From the NCBI GenBank assembly GCA_903897605.1, contig CAIUCH010000057.1, forward strand, positions 1-64,000: a stretch of DNA of 64,000 nucleotides. Direction: 5' to 3'. A program made the translations under genes and the position numbers. This DNA is from an uncultured Alphaproteobacteria bacterium (lineage in GTDB: Bacteria; Pseudomonadota; Alphaproteobacteria; Micropepsales; Micropepsaceae). This document shows, one piece after another, positions 30,921 to 42,000 of this stretch (the stretch's first letter is position 1; each line of letters begins with the position of its first letter). The notes under the pieces are model-generated. The model made no database searches. It saw only the letters and a program-made list of their open reading frames with translations, and was not told where the DNA came from.

Positions 30921-32021
30921 ATGCACAATATTCTTCTGACGCCGGGCGACGGCATCGGTCCCGAAGTGATGGACGCTACCCAGCGGGTGCTCTCCTGGTA
31001 TGGCCAGAACCGCAATTTCGGTTACACCACCCAGGAAGGCCTAATCGGCGGCACTGCGTTTGAAAAGACCGGGCGCTCCGATCCGGACGACACCATCGCC
31101 AAGGCAAAAAAGGCCGATGCAGTTCTGTTCGGAGCGGTGGGCGGGCCGCAATGGGACGTGCTGCCCTTCGCCCAGAAGCCGGAACGGGGCCTGCTGCGCC
31201 TGCGCAAGGATCTGGAGCTGTTCGCCAATCTGCGACCGGCGCTGTGCTTCGATGCGTTGAAAGATGCCTCCAGTCTCAAGCCCGAGATCGTGTCTGGTCT
31301 CGACATTCTGATCGTGCGCGAGCTGACCGGCGGGGTTTATTTCGGCGAGCCCAAGGAAACCACCACCTTGCCGGATGGCCAGAAGCGCGCCGTCGATACT
31401 CAGGTTTACACCACCTCGGAAATCGCCCGCATCGCCCGCGTCGCTTTCGAGCTGGCGCGGCTGCGCGGCAAGCGCGTCGCCTCGGCGGAGAAATCCAATG
31501 TAATGGTGACCGGCGTATTGTGGCGCGAAGTCGTCACCAAGGTGCACAAGGACGAGTTCCCCGATATCGCGCTTAGCCATGTGCTGGCCGACAATTGCGC
31601 CATGCAGCTGGTGCGCAATCCCAAGCAGTATGACGTCATCGTCACGGATAATCTGTTCGGCGACGTGCTGTCGGACGAGGCGGCGCAGCTCACCGGCTCG
31701 ATCGGCATGCTGCCATCGGCATCGCTTGGCGCGAAGATCAACGGCAAGCAGGCGGCGCTCTATGAGCCCATCCATGGCAGCGCGCCGGATATCGCGGGCA
31801 AGGGCCTGGCCAATCCGATCGCCTCCATTCTCTCCTTCGCCATGTGCCTGCGTTATTCCTTCGGCCGGGTCGAGGACGCGCTGCTGCTGGAAAAGGCGGT
31901 GGAACGGGTGCTGGCCGATGGCTATCGCACCGGTGACATCATGCAGCCGGGCATGACCCAGTTGGGCACGACGGCGATGACGGATGCGATCCTGAAGGCG
32001 TTGGCGAAATTGTCGGCCTGA
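30921..32021 (+). CDS. leuB: 3-isopropylmalate dehydrogenase
   Basis: [63 protein letters not shown]. Confidence 0.97.
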   Translation: MHNILLTPGDGIGPEVMDATQRVLSWYGQNRNFGYTTQEGLIGGTAFEKTGRSDPDDTIAKAKKADAVLFGAVGGPQWDVLPFAQKPERGLLRLRKDLELFANLRPALCFDALKDASSLKPEIVSGLDILIVRELTGGVYFGEPKETTTLPDGQKRAVDTQVYTTSEIARIARVAFELARLRGKRVASAEKSNVMVTGVLWREVVTKVHKDEFPDIALSHVLADNCAMQLVRNPKQYDVIVTDNLFGDVLSDEAAQLTGSIGMLPSASLGAKINGKQAALYEPIHGSAPDIAGKGLANPIASILSFAMCLRYSFGRVEDALLLEKAVERVLADGYRTGDIMQPGMTQLGTTAMTDAILKALAKLSA

Positions 32022-32024
32022 TTT

Positions 32025-32702
32025 TCAGCCGCGGGACCATCTGCGGGTCAGGTTCTGGACCACGGCTTCCAGCCTGGTCCGGCTGATCCAGTCCATCTTG
32101 AGTCCTTCCAGCCCCATCACATCCTTCACTTCGAACACCAGATTGCGCTCGGCTTCGTCCGGAATCATGCTTTCGATGAAGGTGATGCAGACCAGCCGCG
32201 TGCCCGATGTCACGGGCCGCACTTCGTGCAGCGTGGTCGAGGGATAGACAAAGGCTTCGCCGGGCTTGCCCTTGATCATGATGGGCAGGGTGCCGACATG
32301 CAGCGTCAGTTCGCCGCCTTCATAGCTGGCGGGATCGTTCAGAAAAATGGTGCAGGAAAGATCCGAGCGCAATTGATAAGCGCCCCCCGGAATATTGATG
32401 TTCATGATCGCGGCATCGGCATGGACGCCGTATTTCATGCCCGGCTCGTAACGGCTCAGCAGGGGCGGGGCGATGCGCTTGGGAAGGGCGAAATCCCGAA
32501 ACGGGCGGCAGCGCTGGAAGGCATCGATCACGATCTGGGCCGCTTCGGGATAGCGCGGATCGCTCTGGTTGGATTGCAGATTGACCTTGGTGATATTGGC
32601 GGGGTTGGACAAACGCCCCTCCACGAACGGGAGTTCGTTGGAAAACTGGACCAGGCGCGCGATTTCCGCCGGATTCAAGAAGTCGCGAATTTCCTGGAAC
32701 AT
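32025..32702 (-). CDS. PKHD-type Fe(II)/2-oxoglutarate hydroxylase
   Basis: MFQEIRDFLNPAEIARL, YGVHADAAIM, YEGGELTL, PGEAFVYPSTTLHEVRPVTSGTRLVCITFIES. Confidence 0.9.
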   Translation of the reverse strand: MFQEIRDFLNPAEIARLVQFSNELPFVEGRLSNPANITKVNLQSNQSDPRYPEAAQIVIDAFQRCRPFRDFALPKRIAPPLLSRYEPGMKYGVHADAAIMNINIPGGAYQLRSDLSCTIFLNDPASYEGGELTLHVGTLPIMIKGKPGEAFVYPSTTLHEVRPVTSGTRLVCITFIESMIPDEAERNLVFEVKDVMGLEGLKMDWISRTRLEAVVQNLTRRWSRG

Positions 32703-33238
32703 GGAGCCCTCGGCGATGTCGCGCAAACCATAGCAAACCAGGACATTCCTGCCCATGCGCCAGCCTGCGGCCACCTGTCCCGCTCCAGATGCCCGATTGC
32801 GGTCTTTAAACATACGCAAAAGGTAATTTTCCTGAACATCTCTGCGCGAAGTTGGCGACATTTGCGAGTGACTCTGGTGTTGGAAAAATTGTCCTCCCAG
32901 CTAATTTCTTCCCTCCATAAGCCGCGACGCAAAGACCAAGATCTCGCATTCCTCGCATCTGCGTTGGCGGCTGTTCGGGCTTGGCGCGCAGCTTCTGCTG
33001 GCTTCGGCCTGGTTCGCCGACAAGCCGAAATCGCATGGTCCACGCGGCCGTCAGGGCGAACTTGGGTTGCATCCCGCGCCAGCGGAATAGAGGCTTGCGG
33101 ACAGGAAAAATCCCGGCCCGGAAGAGCTTGGCGGCGGGCAAAACCATAAAAAACACCAAGGGTTAGGTGGATCTCAGACGGGCGTTGCGTTGCTTACGCA
33201 GTTGCAACATAAAGCTTCGTCCATTTTCCAGGCTGCCT

Positions 33239-36200
33239 ATGTCCGTCCCCTTCAGCCGCCTTCTGGTGGCCAACCGCTCCGAGATCGCGATCCGCGTTTT
33301 CCGCGCCGCGACCGAGCTGGGCATCTCGACCATCGCGGTCTATGCCGAAGAGGACAAACTCTCGCTCCATCGCTTCAAGGCGGACGAGGCCTATCAGATC
33401 GGCAAGGGCAAGGGGCCGGTCGAAGCCTATCTTTCCATCGACGAAATCCTGCGGGTGGCGAAGGAAGTCAAAGCCGACGCCATCCATCCCGGCTATGGCC
33501 TGTTGTCGGAGAGCCCGGAATTCGCCGAAGCCTGCGCGGCGGCAGGCATCATTTTCATCGGCCCGTCACCCAGGACGCTCCGCACCCTCGGCAACAAGGT
33601 CGATGCGCGCAATCTTGCGGTCTCGGTCGGCGTGCCGGTGATGTCCGCCAGCCCGCCCTTGCCCGACGATCCGGAAGAAGTGAAAGCGCTGGCGCGCACG
33701 GTCGGCTATCCGGTGATGCTGAAGGCTTCCTGGGGCGGCGGCGGGCGCGGCATGCGCCCCATCGAGAGCGAAGAGGCGTTGCTCGACGCGGTTTTCACCG
33801 CCAGGCGCGAAGCCAAGGCGGCGTTCGGCAAGGACGAAGTCTATCTCGAGAAGCTGGTGCGGCATGCTCGTCATGTCGAAGTGCAGGTGCTGGGCGACAG
33901 TCATGGCACCCTGGTGCATCTCTATGAGCGCGACTGTTCGATCCAGCGCCGCAACCAGAAGGTAATCGAGCGGGCACCCGCGCCCTATCTCGATCCCGAT
34001 ACCCGCCAGCAATTATGCGCGGCGGCGCTCAAGATCGCCGGCGGCACCGATTATGTCGGGGCCGGCACCGTCGAATTCCTGATTGATGTCGATACCGGAA
34101 AATTCTATTTCATCGAGGTCAACCCCCGCATCCAGGTCGAGCACACCGTCACCGAAGTGGTGTGCAATCTCGACATCGTAAAGGCCCAGATCCGCATCGC
34201 CGAAGGCCGGCGCATCGGCGTGATGGGCGATGACGGCGCCTATGAGACCGGCATTCCGCCGCAAGGTGAGATCGCCACCCATGGCCATGCCATGCAATGC
34301 CGCATCACCACCGAAAATCCCGAAAATAATTTCATTCCCGATTATGGCCGCATCATCGCCTATCGCGGCGCCACCGGCTTTGGCATCCGCATCGATGGCG
34401 GCACGGCCTATTCCGGCGCGGTGGTGACGCGCTGGTATGATCCCTTGCTGGAGAAAGTCACCGCCTGGGCCGCCACGCCCGCGGAAACCATCGCGCGCAT
34501 GGAACGGGCCTTGCGCGAATACCGCATCCGGGGCGTCGCCACCAACCTGCCCTTCCTGGAGACGGTGCTCAGTCATCCCAAATTCCGCTCCAATCAATAC
34601 ACCACCCGCTTCATCGACGAGACGCCAGAGCTGTTTCATCTGCCGCCCCGCCGCGACCGCGCCACCAAGCTTTTGACCTACATCGCGGATGTGACGGTGA
34701 ACGGCCATCCGGAGACACGCGGCCGCGCCCGGCCACCCGCCGATGCCCGCAAGCCAGAAGCGCCTTTCTTCGACCGCCCCCCCGCGTCCGGCGCCAAGCA
34801 GCGCCTGGATCAATTGGGTCCGGAGAAATTCGCCCAATGGATGAAGGACCATAAACAGGTCCTGGTCACCGACACCACCATGCGCGACGGGCATCAGTCC
34901 CTGCTCGCCACCCGTATGCGCACCCACGACATCGCCGGCATCGCCTCGGCCTATGCCAAGAGCCTGCCGCAGCTGCTGTCGCTGGAATGCTGGGGCGGCG
35001 CCACTTTCGACGTGGCGATGCGGTTTCTGGGCGAGGATCCCTGGGAGCGCTTGGCGCTGGTGCGCGAACGGACGCCCAATCTTCTTACCCAGATGCTGCT
35101 GCGCGGCGCCAATGGCGTCGGCTACACCAATTATCCCGACAATGTGGTGAAGGAATTAGTCCGGCGCACCGCGGCGGCGGGGATGGATATGTTCCGCATC
35201 TTCGATTGTCTGAACTGGGTGGAGAATATGCGCGTTGCCATCGATGCGGTGCGCGACGCCGGCAAGCTGGCGGAAGGCGCGGTCTGTTACACCGGCGATT
35301 TGTTCGATCCGGCGCGCTCCAAATACGACCTGGCCTATTACATCGGCATGGCGAAAGCCCTGGAAAAAGCCGGCTGTCATATCCTGGCGATCAAGGACAT
35401 GGCGGGTTTGCTCAAGCCTGCCCAGGCGCGGGTGCTGATCGGCGCGCTGAAGAACGAGATCGGGCTGCCGATCCATCTGCACACCCATGACACATCGGGC
35501 ATCGCCGGTGCCACCATCCTGGCGGCGGTGGATGCCGGCGTCGATGCGGTGGATGCGGCGATGGATGCGATGTCGGGGACCACGTCGCAGCCTTGCCTGG
35601 GTTCGATCGTCGAGGCTCTGCGTCACACGCCGCGCGATCCCGGGCTCGATCCCGAAGCGATCCGCCAGATCAGTTTCTATTGGGAGGCGGTGCGCACCCA
35701 ATATGCCGCCTTCGAAAGCGACCTCAAGGCAGGCGCTTCGGAAGTCTATCTCCACGAAATGCCGGGTGGCCAGTTCACCAATCTGAAGGAACAGGCGCGT
35801 TCGCTGGGGCTGGAGACGCGCTGGCATGAAGTCGCCAAGGCCTATCGCGCCGCCAACGATCTGTTCGGCGACATCGTGAAAGTCACGCCGTCATCCAAAG
35901 TCGTCGGCGACATGGCGCTGATGATGGTGGCGCAGGGGCTTTCCAGTGCCGATGTGCTCGACCCCAAACACGACATGGCTTTCCCCGCCTCGGTGGTGGA
36001 AATGCTGCGCGGCGATCTGGGCCAGCCTTTGGGCGGTTGGCCAATGGCGCTGCAGGACAAGGCGCTGAAAGACATCAAGCCCAGCACCGCCCGGCCTGGC
36101 GCATTGCTCCCCGCCACCGACATGGCCGCGGCAAAGAAGGAAGCCGAGACCAGGATCGGCCGGCCGCTGGAAGGCGACGAGCTGATGTCCTACTTGATGT

Positions 36201-36700
36201 ATCCCAAGGTCTTTAGCGACTACGCCGCCATGCAGGGCAAGTATGGACCGGTCTCGGTGCTGCCGACGCCGGTATTCTTCTATGGCATGACGCCAGGTGA
36301 CGAGATCGCCATCGAGCTGGAGCGGGGCAAATCACTGGTGTTGCGGCTGCAGACCATCGGCGACACCGATGAAGAAGGCAAAGTGCGCGTCTTCTTCGAG
36401 CTCAATGGCCAGCCCCGCATCGTCAAGGTGCCCAACCGCTCCGCCAAGGCCACCGTCGAAGTGCGGCGCAAGGCGGAGGAGGGCAACGATGCTCATGTCG
36501 CCGCTCCGATGCCCGGCGCCATTTCCACCGTCGCGGTGAAGAAAGGCGAGGCGGTCAAGGCGGGCGATGTGCTTCTCACCATCGAGGCGATGAAGATGGA
36601 AACCGCGCTGCATGCGCCGCGCGACGGCACCGTCGCCGAATTGCTGGTGACGCCGGGCGCCCAGATCGACGCCAAGGATCTGTTGGTGGTCTTGGGATAA
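33239..36700 (+). CDS. pyc: pyruvate carboxylase
   Basis: Biotin carboxylase N-domain, carboxyltransferase domain (TTMRDGHQSLLATRMRT), C-term biotin site IEAMKMETAL. Confidence 0.97.
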   Translation: MSVPFSRLLVANRSEIAIRVFRAATELGISTIAVYAEEDKLSLHRFKADEAYQIGKGKGPVEAYLSIDEILRVAKEVKADAIHPGYGLLSESPEFAEACAAAGIIFIGPSPRTLRTLGNKVDARNLAVSVGVPVMSASPPLPDDPEEVKALARTVGYPVMLKASWGGGGRGMRPIESEEALLDAVFTARREAKAAFGKDEVYLEKLVRHARHVEVQVLGDSHGTLVHLYERDCSIQRRNQKVIERAPAPYLDPDTRQQLCAAALKIAGGTDYVGAGTVEFLIDVDTGKFYFIEVNPRIQVEHTVTEVVCNLDIVKAQIRIAEGRRIGVMGDDGAYETGIPPQGEIATHGHAMQCRITTENPENNFIPDYGRIIAYRGATGFGIRIDGGTAYSGAVVTRWYDPLLEKVTAWAATPAETIARMERALREYRIRGVATNLPFLETVLSHPKFRSNQYTTRFIDETPELFHLPPRRDRATKLLTYIADVTVNGHPETRGRARPPADARKPEAPFFDRPPASGAKQRLDQLGPEKFAQWMKDHKQVLVTDTTMRDGHQSLLATRMRTHDIAGIASAYAKSLPQLLSLECWGGATFDVAMRFLGEDPWERLALVRERTPNLLTQMLLRGANGVGYTNYPDNVVKELVRRTAAAGMDMFRIFDCLNWVENMRVAIDAVRDAGKLAEGAVCYTGDLFDPARSKYDLAYYIGMAKALEKAGCHILAIKDMAGLLKPAQARVLIGALKNEIGLPIHLHTHDTSGIAGATILAAVDAGVDAVDAAMDAMSGTTSQPCLGSIVEALRHTPRDPGLDPEAIRQISFYWEAVRTQYAAFESDLKAGASEVYLHEMPGGQFTNLKEQARSLGLETRWHEVAKAYRAANDLFGDIVKVTPSSKVVGDMALMMVAQGLSSADVLDPKHDMAFPASVVEMLRGDLGQPLGGWPMALQDKALKDIKPSTARPGALLPATDMAAAKKEAETRIGRPLEGDELMSYLMYPKVFSDYAAMQGKYGPVSVLPTPVFFYGMTPGDEIAIELERGKSLVLRLQTIGDTDEEGKVRVFFELNGQPRIVKVPNRSAKATVEVRRKAEEGNDAHVAAPMPGAISTVAVKKGEAVKAGDVLLTIEAMKMETALHAPRDGTVAELLVTPGAQIDAKDLLVVLG

Positions 36701-36838
36701 GGCGAGCCGGACACCAGAGGGTTCGCCGCGCCCGGCTCCGACCTGCGGCGGCAATTTCGCCGATTCTGGGCTTGGCTTTTGTTTCCTGGCGGGCGCGCCA
36801 TCTGTGACAGGGGCACCGCCCGCGTGTAGACAGGCGCA

Positions 36839-38266
36839 ATGAGCGCAGCGATCCAAGCCGCTTGCGATACCGGCAGCGCCGTTGGCTCCGCGAGCCATCC
36901 CCCGCGCCATCCCCGCTGGGTCCTGACCGCCACCATCCTGGCCTCCAGCCTCGGATTCATCGACGGATCAGTGGTCAATGTCGGCCTCGCCGCCATCGGT
37001 ACGGATCTCAAGACTGGCGCCGGCGATCTTTCCTGGGTGGTCAATGCCTATCTGTTGCCGCTGGGCGCGCTGCTGCTGCTGGGCGGCGCGGCGGGCGACC
37101 GTTGGGGCCGCAGGCGCCTCCTGGTCCTCGGGACCGGTCTGTTCGGGGTTGCCTCCATCGCCTGCGCATTGGCGCCGAGCCTTCCCTGGCTGCTGGCGGG
37201 ACGGGGCGTTCAAGGCGTCGGCGCGGCGCTCTTGATGCCCAACAGCCTGGCCATTCTGGGCGCGTCTTTTTCGGGCGCGGCACGGGGCCGGGCAATCGGC
37301 ATCTGGGCGGCAATGGGCGCGGTGATGGGCGCGGCAGGGCCGGTCTTGGGTGGCTGGCTGATCGACATGGTGGGCTGGCGCGCCATCTTCCTCATCAATC
37401 TGCCGCTGGTGGTCGGGGCGATCCTGCTGGCCGTGATCTTCGTGAAAGACGCCAGGCCGGAGCGCGGCGCGCCAGCCTTGGACCTGTCCGGCGGCCTGCT
37501 GGTGACTTTGGGCCTGGGCGCCATCACCTGGGGTCTGACCATGGGATCGGGCGCCGCCGGATGGACGCCTTTGGCCGTGACCATGACGTCGGCGGGGCTG
37601 GTCTTGATGATCGCCTTTCTGGGCGTCGAAAAAGCGAAGGGCGAAGGCGCGATGATGCCGCTGACCCTGTTCGGATCATCGAGCTTCATCGGCCTCACGC
37701 TGCTGACCTGGCTTCTGTGGGGTGCGCTGGGCGCATTGATGGTGATGGTGCCTTATGTGCTGATTGCCGCGGGCGGCTATTCCGGCACCGGAGCGGGCGC
37801 CGCCCTTGTGCCATTCGCGGTGGTGCTGGCGCTGGCCTCGCCGCTGTTGGGCGCCGTCGCGGGGCGGATCGGGCCGCGTCTGCCGCTAGCGCTCGGCTCG
37901 CTGGTGACAGCCATCGGTTATCTGCTTCTGCTGCGGCTGGGCCGGCAGGCGGATTACTGGACGGATGTTTTTCCCGGCATCCTGGTCATCGCCATCGGCA
38001 TGTCCGGCGCGGTGGCGCCCCTGACCACGGCGGTGTTGTCGTCGGTGGACAATCGTCACACCGGTTCCGCCTCCGGTCTCAACAGCGCGGTGGCGCGCAT
38101 CGCCGGCATGGTCGCCACCGCCTTGCTGGGCGGTCTGCTGGGCGCATCGGGACAAATGCTGGTACGCGGGTTTGATGCCGCGATGATCGCTTGCGCCATT
38201 GCTGCGCTAGGCGCATCCGCCAGTGCCGTCCTGCTCATTCACATCCAAGGCGAGCCGGTCAGGTGA
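36839..38266 (+). CDS. MFS transporter, DHA2-like
   Basis: LGFIDGSVVNVGLAAIGTDL, GDRWGRRRLLVLG, multiple TM helices. Confidence 0.85.
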   Translation: MSAAIQAACDTGSAVGSASHPPRHPRWVLTATILASSLGFIDGSVVNVGLAAIGTDLKTGAGDLSWVVNAYLLPLGALLLLGGAAGDRWGRRRLLVLGTGLFGVASIACALAPSLPWLLAGRGVQGVGAALLMPNSLAILGASFSGAARGRAIGIWAAMGAVMGAAGPVLGGWLIDMVGWRAIFLINLPLVVGAILLAVIFVKDARPERGAPALDLSGGLLVTLGLGAITWGLTMGSGAAGWTPLAVTMTSAGLVLMIAFLGVEKAKGEGAMMPLTLFGSSSFIGLTLLTWLLWGALGALMVMVPYVLIAAGGYSGTGAGAALVPFAVVLALASPLLGAVAGRIGPRLPLALGSLVTAIGYLLLLRLGRQADYWTDVFPGILVIAIGMSGAVAPLTTAVLSSVDNRHTGSASGLNSAVARIAGMVATALLGGLLGASGQMLVRGFDAAMIACAIAALGASASAVLLIHIQGEPVR

Positions 38267-38699
38267 ATTCGCCATAGCCGCGGGCCATCGCGGCGGCAAA
38301 GGCAAGCAGCAGGGGGAACAGAAGCACCTGCGCCAAAAGAAAGCGGCGCACATCGCCGACCTCGGCATCATCGGGTGCATGGTTCTGCCGCCGCCAGCGC
38401 AGGAAACACATCGTCGGCCATGCCGACAACACGCCGATGACGGCAAAGGTTCCAATCTTCGCCCAGAAAAAGGCGTTGTGGGAATAATAGTCCCAGCCCT
38501 TGGCGGCGAACACGGCGCGCGAAAAGCCGACAATGATGATCAGCCCGGCCGTAATGCCATACCACAGATCGATGCTGGAGATGCGGCTCACCATCGCTAT
38601 GTCGATGCCGCGCCTCAGCAGGAGCAATTCGGCGAACAGAACGCCGAACAATCCGAAGACCAATATGTGATGCGCAACCGCCAGTATCAGATCGAGCAT
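38259..38699 (-). CDS. DUF2214-like membrane protein
   Basis: MLDLILAVAHHILVFGLFGVLFAELLLLRRGID...GFSRAVFAAKGWDYYSHNAFFWAKIGTF. Confidence 0.75.
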   Translation of the reverse strand: MLDLILAVAHHILVFGLFGVLFAELLLLRRGIDIAMVSRISSIDLWYGITAGLIIIVGFSRAVFAAKGWDYYSHNAFFWAKIGTFAVIGVLSAWPTMCFLRWRRQNHAPDDAEVGDVRRFLLAQVLLFPLLLAFAAAMARGYGEFT

Positions 38700-38711
38700 G
38701 TTTTCCGGCGT

Positions 38712-39665
38712 TTATTTTTCAAATGGCGTTGCGTTCTCCACCGCCGCCCAGGCCCTGGCGCTGCGTTCAGTGGGCAGCCACACCGTGGGTTCCTCCGGCA
38801 TCTTGGCGCCCGCCACCACCGGCGCGACGGTGTGCTTGGCCAGATCGCCCTGCCAGCCCGTGGCAGGATCGAGCGGTTTCAACGCGCCGCCGCCATTGAG
38901 CCGCATCGGCAAGACGTCATCGAAGAAGATGCGGGACATTTCGTCGGAACGGCCCACCGCATGCGGTGTGTTGGGCTCCTGCACCAGGGCCCACACCGCG
39001 CCGGGACGCCGGTTCATGGAGAAAATCCCGGTCACGGCAGTGACACGATATTGCAGGTCGTCATTGCCAACAAACAAAAGAGCCGGAACGGCGCGCGTCG
39101 CCTTGGAGGCGATGCCGGTATAGTAGAAATTGCCCTTGTTCACGACAAAGGCGGCGATCCGCTCCGGTTTCCAGGCGGCGAGCTCGTAATTGACTTCGCC
39201 TCCCGCCGACATCCCCCACAGCACCAGGGGCGCTTTGGCCAGTTCCGGATGCTTGGAGCGTTTGGCAAATTTGTTGATCGCGTTCATCAGCGCCGGTCCG
39301 GTGCCTTTGCTGACATCGGCGTAATCCTCGACAAAGGACGGCACCTTGTCGGTGAAATGGGTGCCGATGATCGCGAATTTGTGGCCGGCGGCCCATTGCC
39401 GCCAGACCGGATCGGACGCCATCTGGCGTCCCTCGCCATTCGAGCCGGGATTGAGAACCAGGATGCCGTCCAGTTTGGCGACGCCGTCCGGCGCCCAGAA
39501 GCGGAATTCCGCCTTGTCGTAATTGACGCCCGGCGGCGCGGCTTCGTCCAGAGTGCTGGGATCGGGTTGCAGCGGCGGTTCGGAGCGCGGCGCCTGTGCC
39601 TGTGCCAGGCTGGTGAACGCGATGAGGGCAATGCCCACGGAAATCCGTTTCAAAACCTGCGACAT
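38712..39665 (-). CDS. secreted alpha/beta-hydrolase-fold protein
   Basis: Signal peptide; nucleophile-elbow-like LWGMSAGGEVNYEL. Confidence 0.6.
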   Translation of the reverse strand: MSQVLKRISVGIALIAFTSLAQAQAPRSEPPLQPDPSTLDEAAPPGVNYDKAEFRFWAPDGVAKLDGILVLNPGSNGEGRQMASDPVWRQWAAGHKFAIIGTHFTDKVPSFVEDYADVSKGTGPALMNAINKFAKRSKHPELAKAPLVLWGMSAGGEVNYELAAWKPERIAAFVVNKGNFYYTGIASKATRAVPALLFVGNDDLQYRVTAVTGIFSMNRRPGAVWALVQEPNTPHAVGRSDEMSRIFFDDVLPMRLNGGGALKPLDPATGWQGDLAKHTVAPVVAGAKMPEEPTVWLPTERSARAWAAVENATPFEK

Positions 39666-39882
39666 GTCTGATCCTTTTCCCCGTTTGATTATTTTGAGGT
39701 TATCTTAGGAAGCCGGAAGGCCGGTTGCTAGCCCCATCCGCCGCGCCCGCGCCTGACCGAGGAAGGCGATCTGGTGGAGGTTTGGCGGGGCCTGGACTGC
39801 GTCTATGCCAGCCATACGTCGTCCTCTGCGCCGTGACGCGGCACGTCGGTGTCTTCACGCAATCGTGAAGCACTTGGCAATC

Positions 39883-40665
<783 letters not shown>

Positions 40666-40823
40666 TAGCAATTCCTTATCGTGGGTTAACGCGTCCTGCT
40701 TCTATCATGGCGCCGAACTTCACGCCCATCGGACATTTCGATGACACAATATGCCGCTACAGGGGACATGTTTGCACGAGAACCGTCATCGGAGTTTTAA
40801 CACCCTGGCATTAGATTCCCCGG

Positions 40824-41993
40824 ATGGACACAAAACCTATCCAAATCGACGGTGGAAACATGGCCAGCTGGCGGCCAAAGGGCTGCGGCCGCGTCGCCCT
40901 GGTGCTGCAGGGCGGTGGCGCGCTGGGCGCCTATCAGGCCGGTGTCTATCAGGCGATGCACGAAGCCCATATCGAGCCGGACTGGGTGTCGGGCGTCTCC
41001 ATCGGCGCCGTCAACGCCGCCATCATTGCCGGCAACCCGCCGGAAAAAAGATTGGAGCGGCTGACCACTTTCTGGTCGCGTATCACCGACCGCACGGTCT
41101 GGCTGCACACGCCCGACGGCGACATTTTCCGCCAGCTGCGCAATGCCACCTCTTCCTTCTACACCACCTTGCTGGGTCAGCCGGGCTTTTTCGCCCCCAA
41201 CAAGATCAATCCCTGGTTCAGTCCGGCGGGCGCCAAGACCGCCACCAGCTATTACGACAATACCCCCTTGCGCGAGACTTTACTGGAGCTGGTGGATTTC
41301 GATCTGCTGAACAGCCAGCGCTGTCGCTTCTCGGTGGGGGCGGTGAATGTGGCGAGCGGCAATTTCATATTCTTCGACAATGCCAAGCATGTGATCGAGC
41401 CGGAGCATGTCATGGCGTCGGGCGCGTTGCCGCCCGCTTTCGCGCCGGTGAAGATCGGCACGGATTATTACTGGGACGGGGGCATCGTCTCGAACACGCC
41501 GCTGCAGCATCTGCTGGCCCAGGATGACGACATCAATTCCCTGGTCTTCCAGGTCGATCTGTTCAGCGCGTCCGGCGCCTTGCCGCGCACCATCCAGGAC
41601 GTGCTGGGGCGGGAAAAGGACATCGCCTATTCCTCCCGCACCCGCCAGGTCACCGACATGTTTCAGCGCCTGCAGCGCTGGAAGACCCGCGCCTATCGCG
41701 CATTGTTGAAGATTCCGGAAGCGGATCTGACGGACGAGGAGCGCAAGATGCGCGACAAGTTGGCCAAGCTTCCCGCCCACACCATCCTGCAGCTGATCTA
41801 TCAGCAGAAGGCCTATGAGGGGAACGCGAAGGATCATGAATTCTCCCGCACCTCAATGCGCGAGCATTGGGACAGCGGCCATGAGGACACCAAGCGCACC
41901 ATGATGCACAAGCATTGGCTGGAGATGCCGCCCGAGAATACCGGCATCGTCACCCACGACGTCCATCACGAGCGCGAGGAAGTCAGCTGGTAG
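40824..41993 (+). CDS. patatin-like phospholipase
   Basis: LQGGGALGAYQAGVYQAM, GVSIGAVNAAIIAG, DGGIVSNTPLQ. Confidence 0.9.
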   Translation: MDTKPIQIDGGNMASWRPKGCGRVALVLQGGGALGAYQAGVYQAMHEAHIEPDWVSGVSIGAVNAAIIAGNPPEKRLERLTTFWSRITDRTVWLHTPDGDIFRQLRNATSSFYTTLLGQPGFFAPNKINPWFSPAGAKTATSYYDNTPLRETLLELVDFDLLNSQRCRFSVGAVNVASGNFIFFDNAKHVIEPEHVMASGALPPAFAPVKIGTDYYWDGGIVSNTPLQHLLAQDDDINSLVFQVDLFSASGALPRTIQDVLGREKDIAYSSRTRQVTDMFQRLQRWKTRAYRALLKIPEADLTDEERKMRDKLAKLPAHTILQLIYQQKAYEGNAKDHEFSRTSMREHWDSGHEDTKRTMMHKHWLEMPPENTGIVTHDVHHEREEVSW

Positions 41994-42000
41994 CTTCGCC

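Noticed and set aside
38223-39671. 482-aa plus-strand ORF
   Set aside because: Runs antisense across two plausible genes (DUF2214-like and secreted hydrolase).
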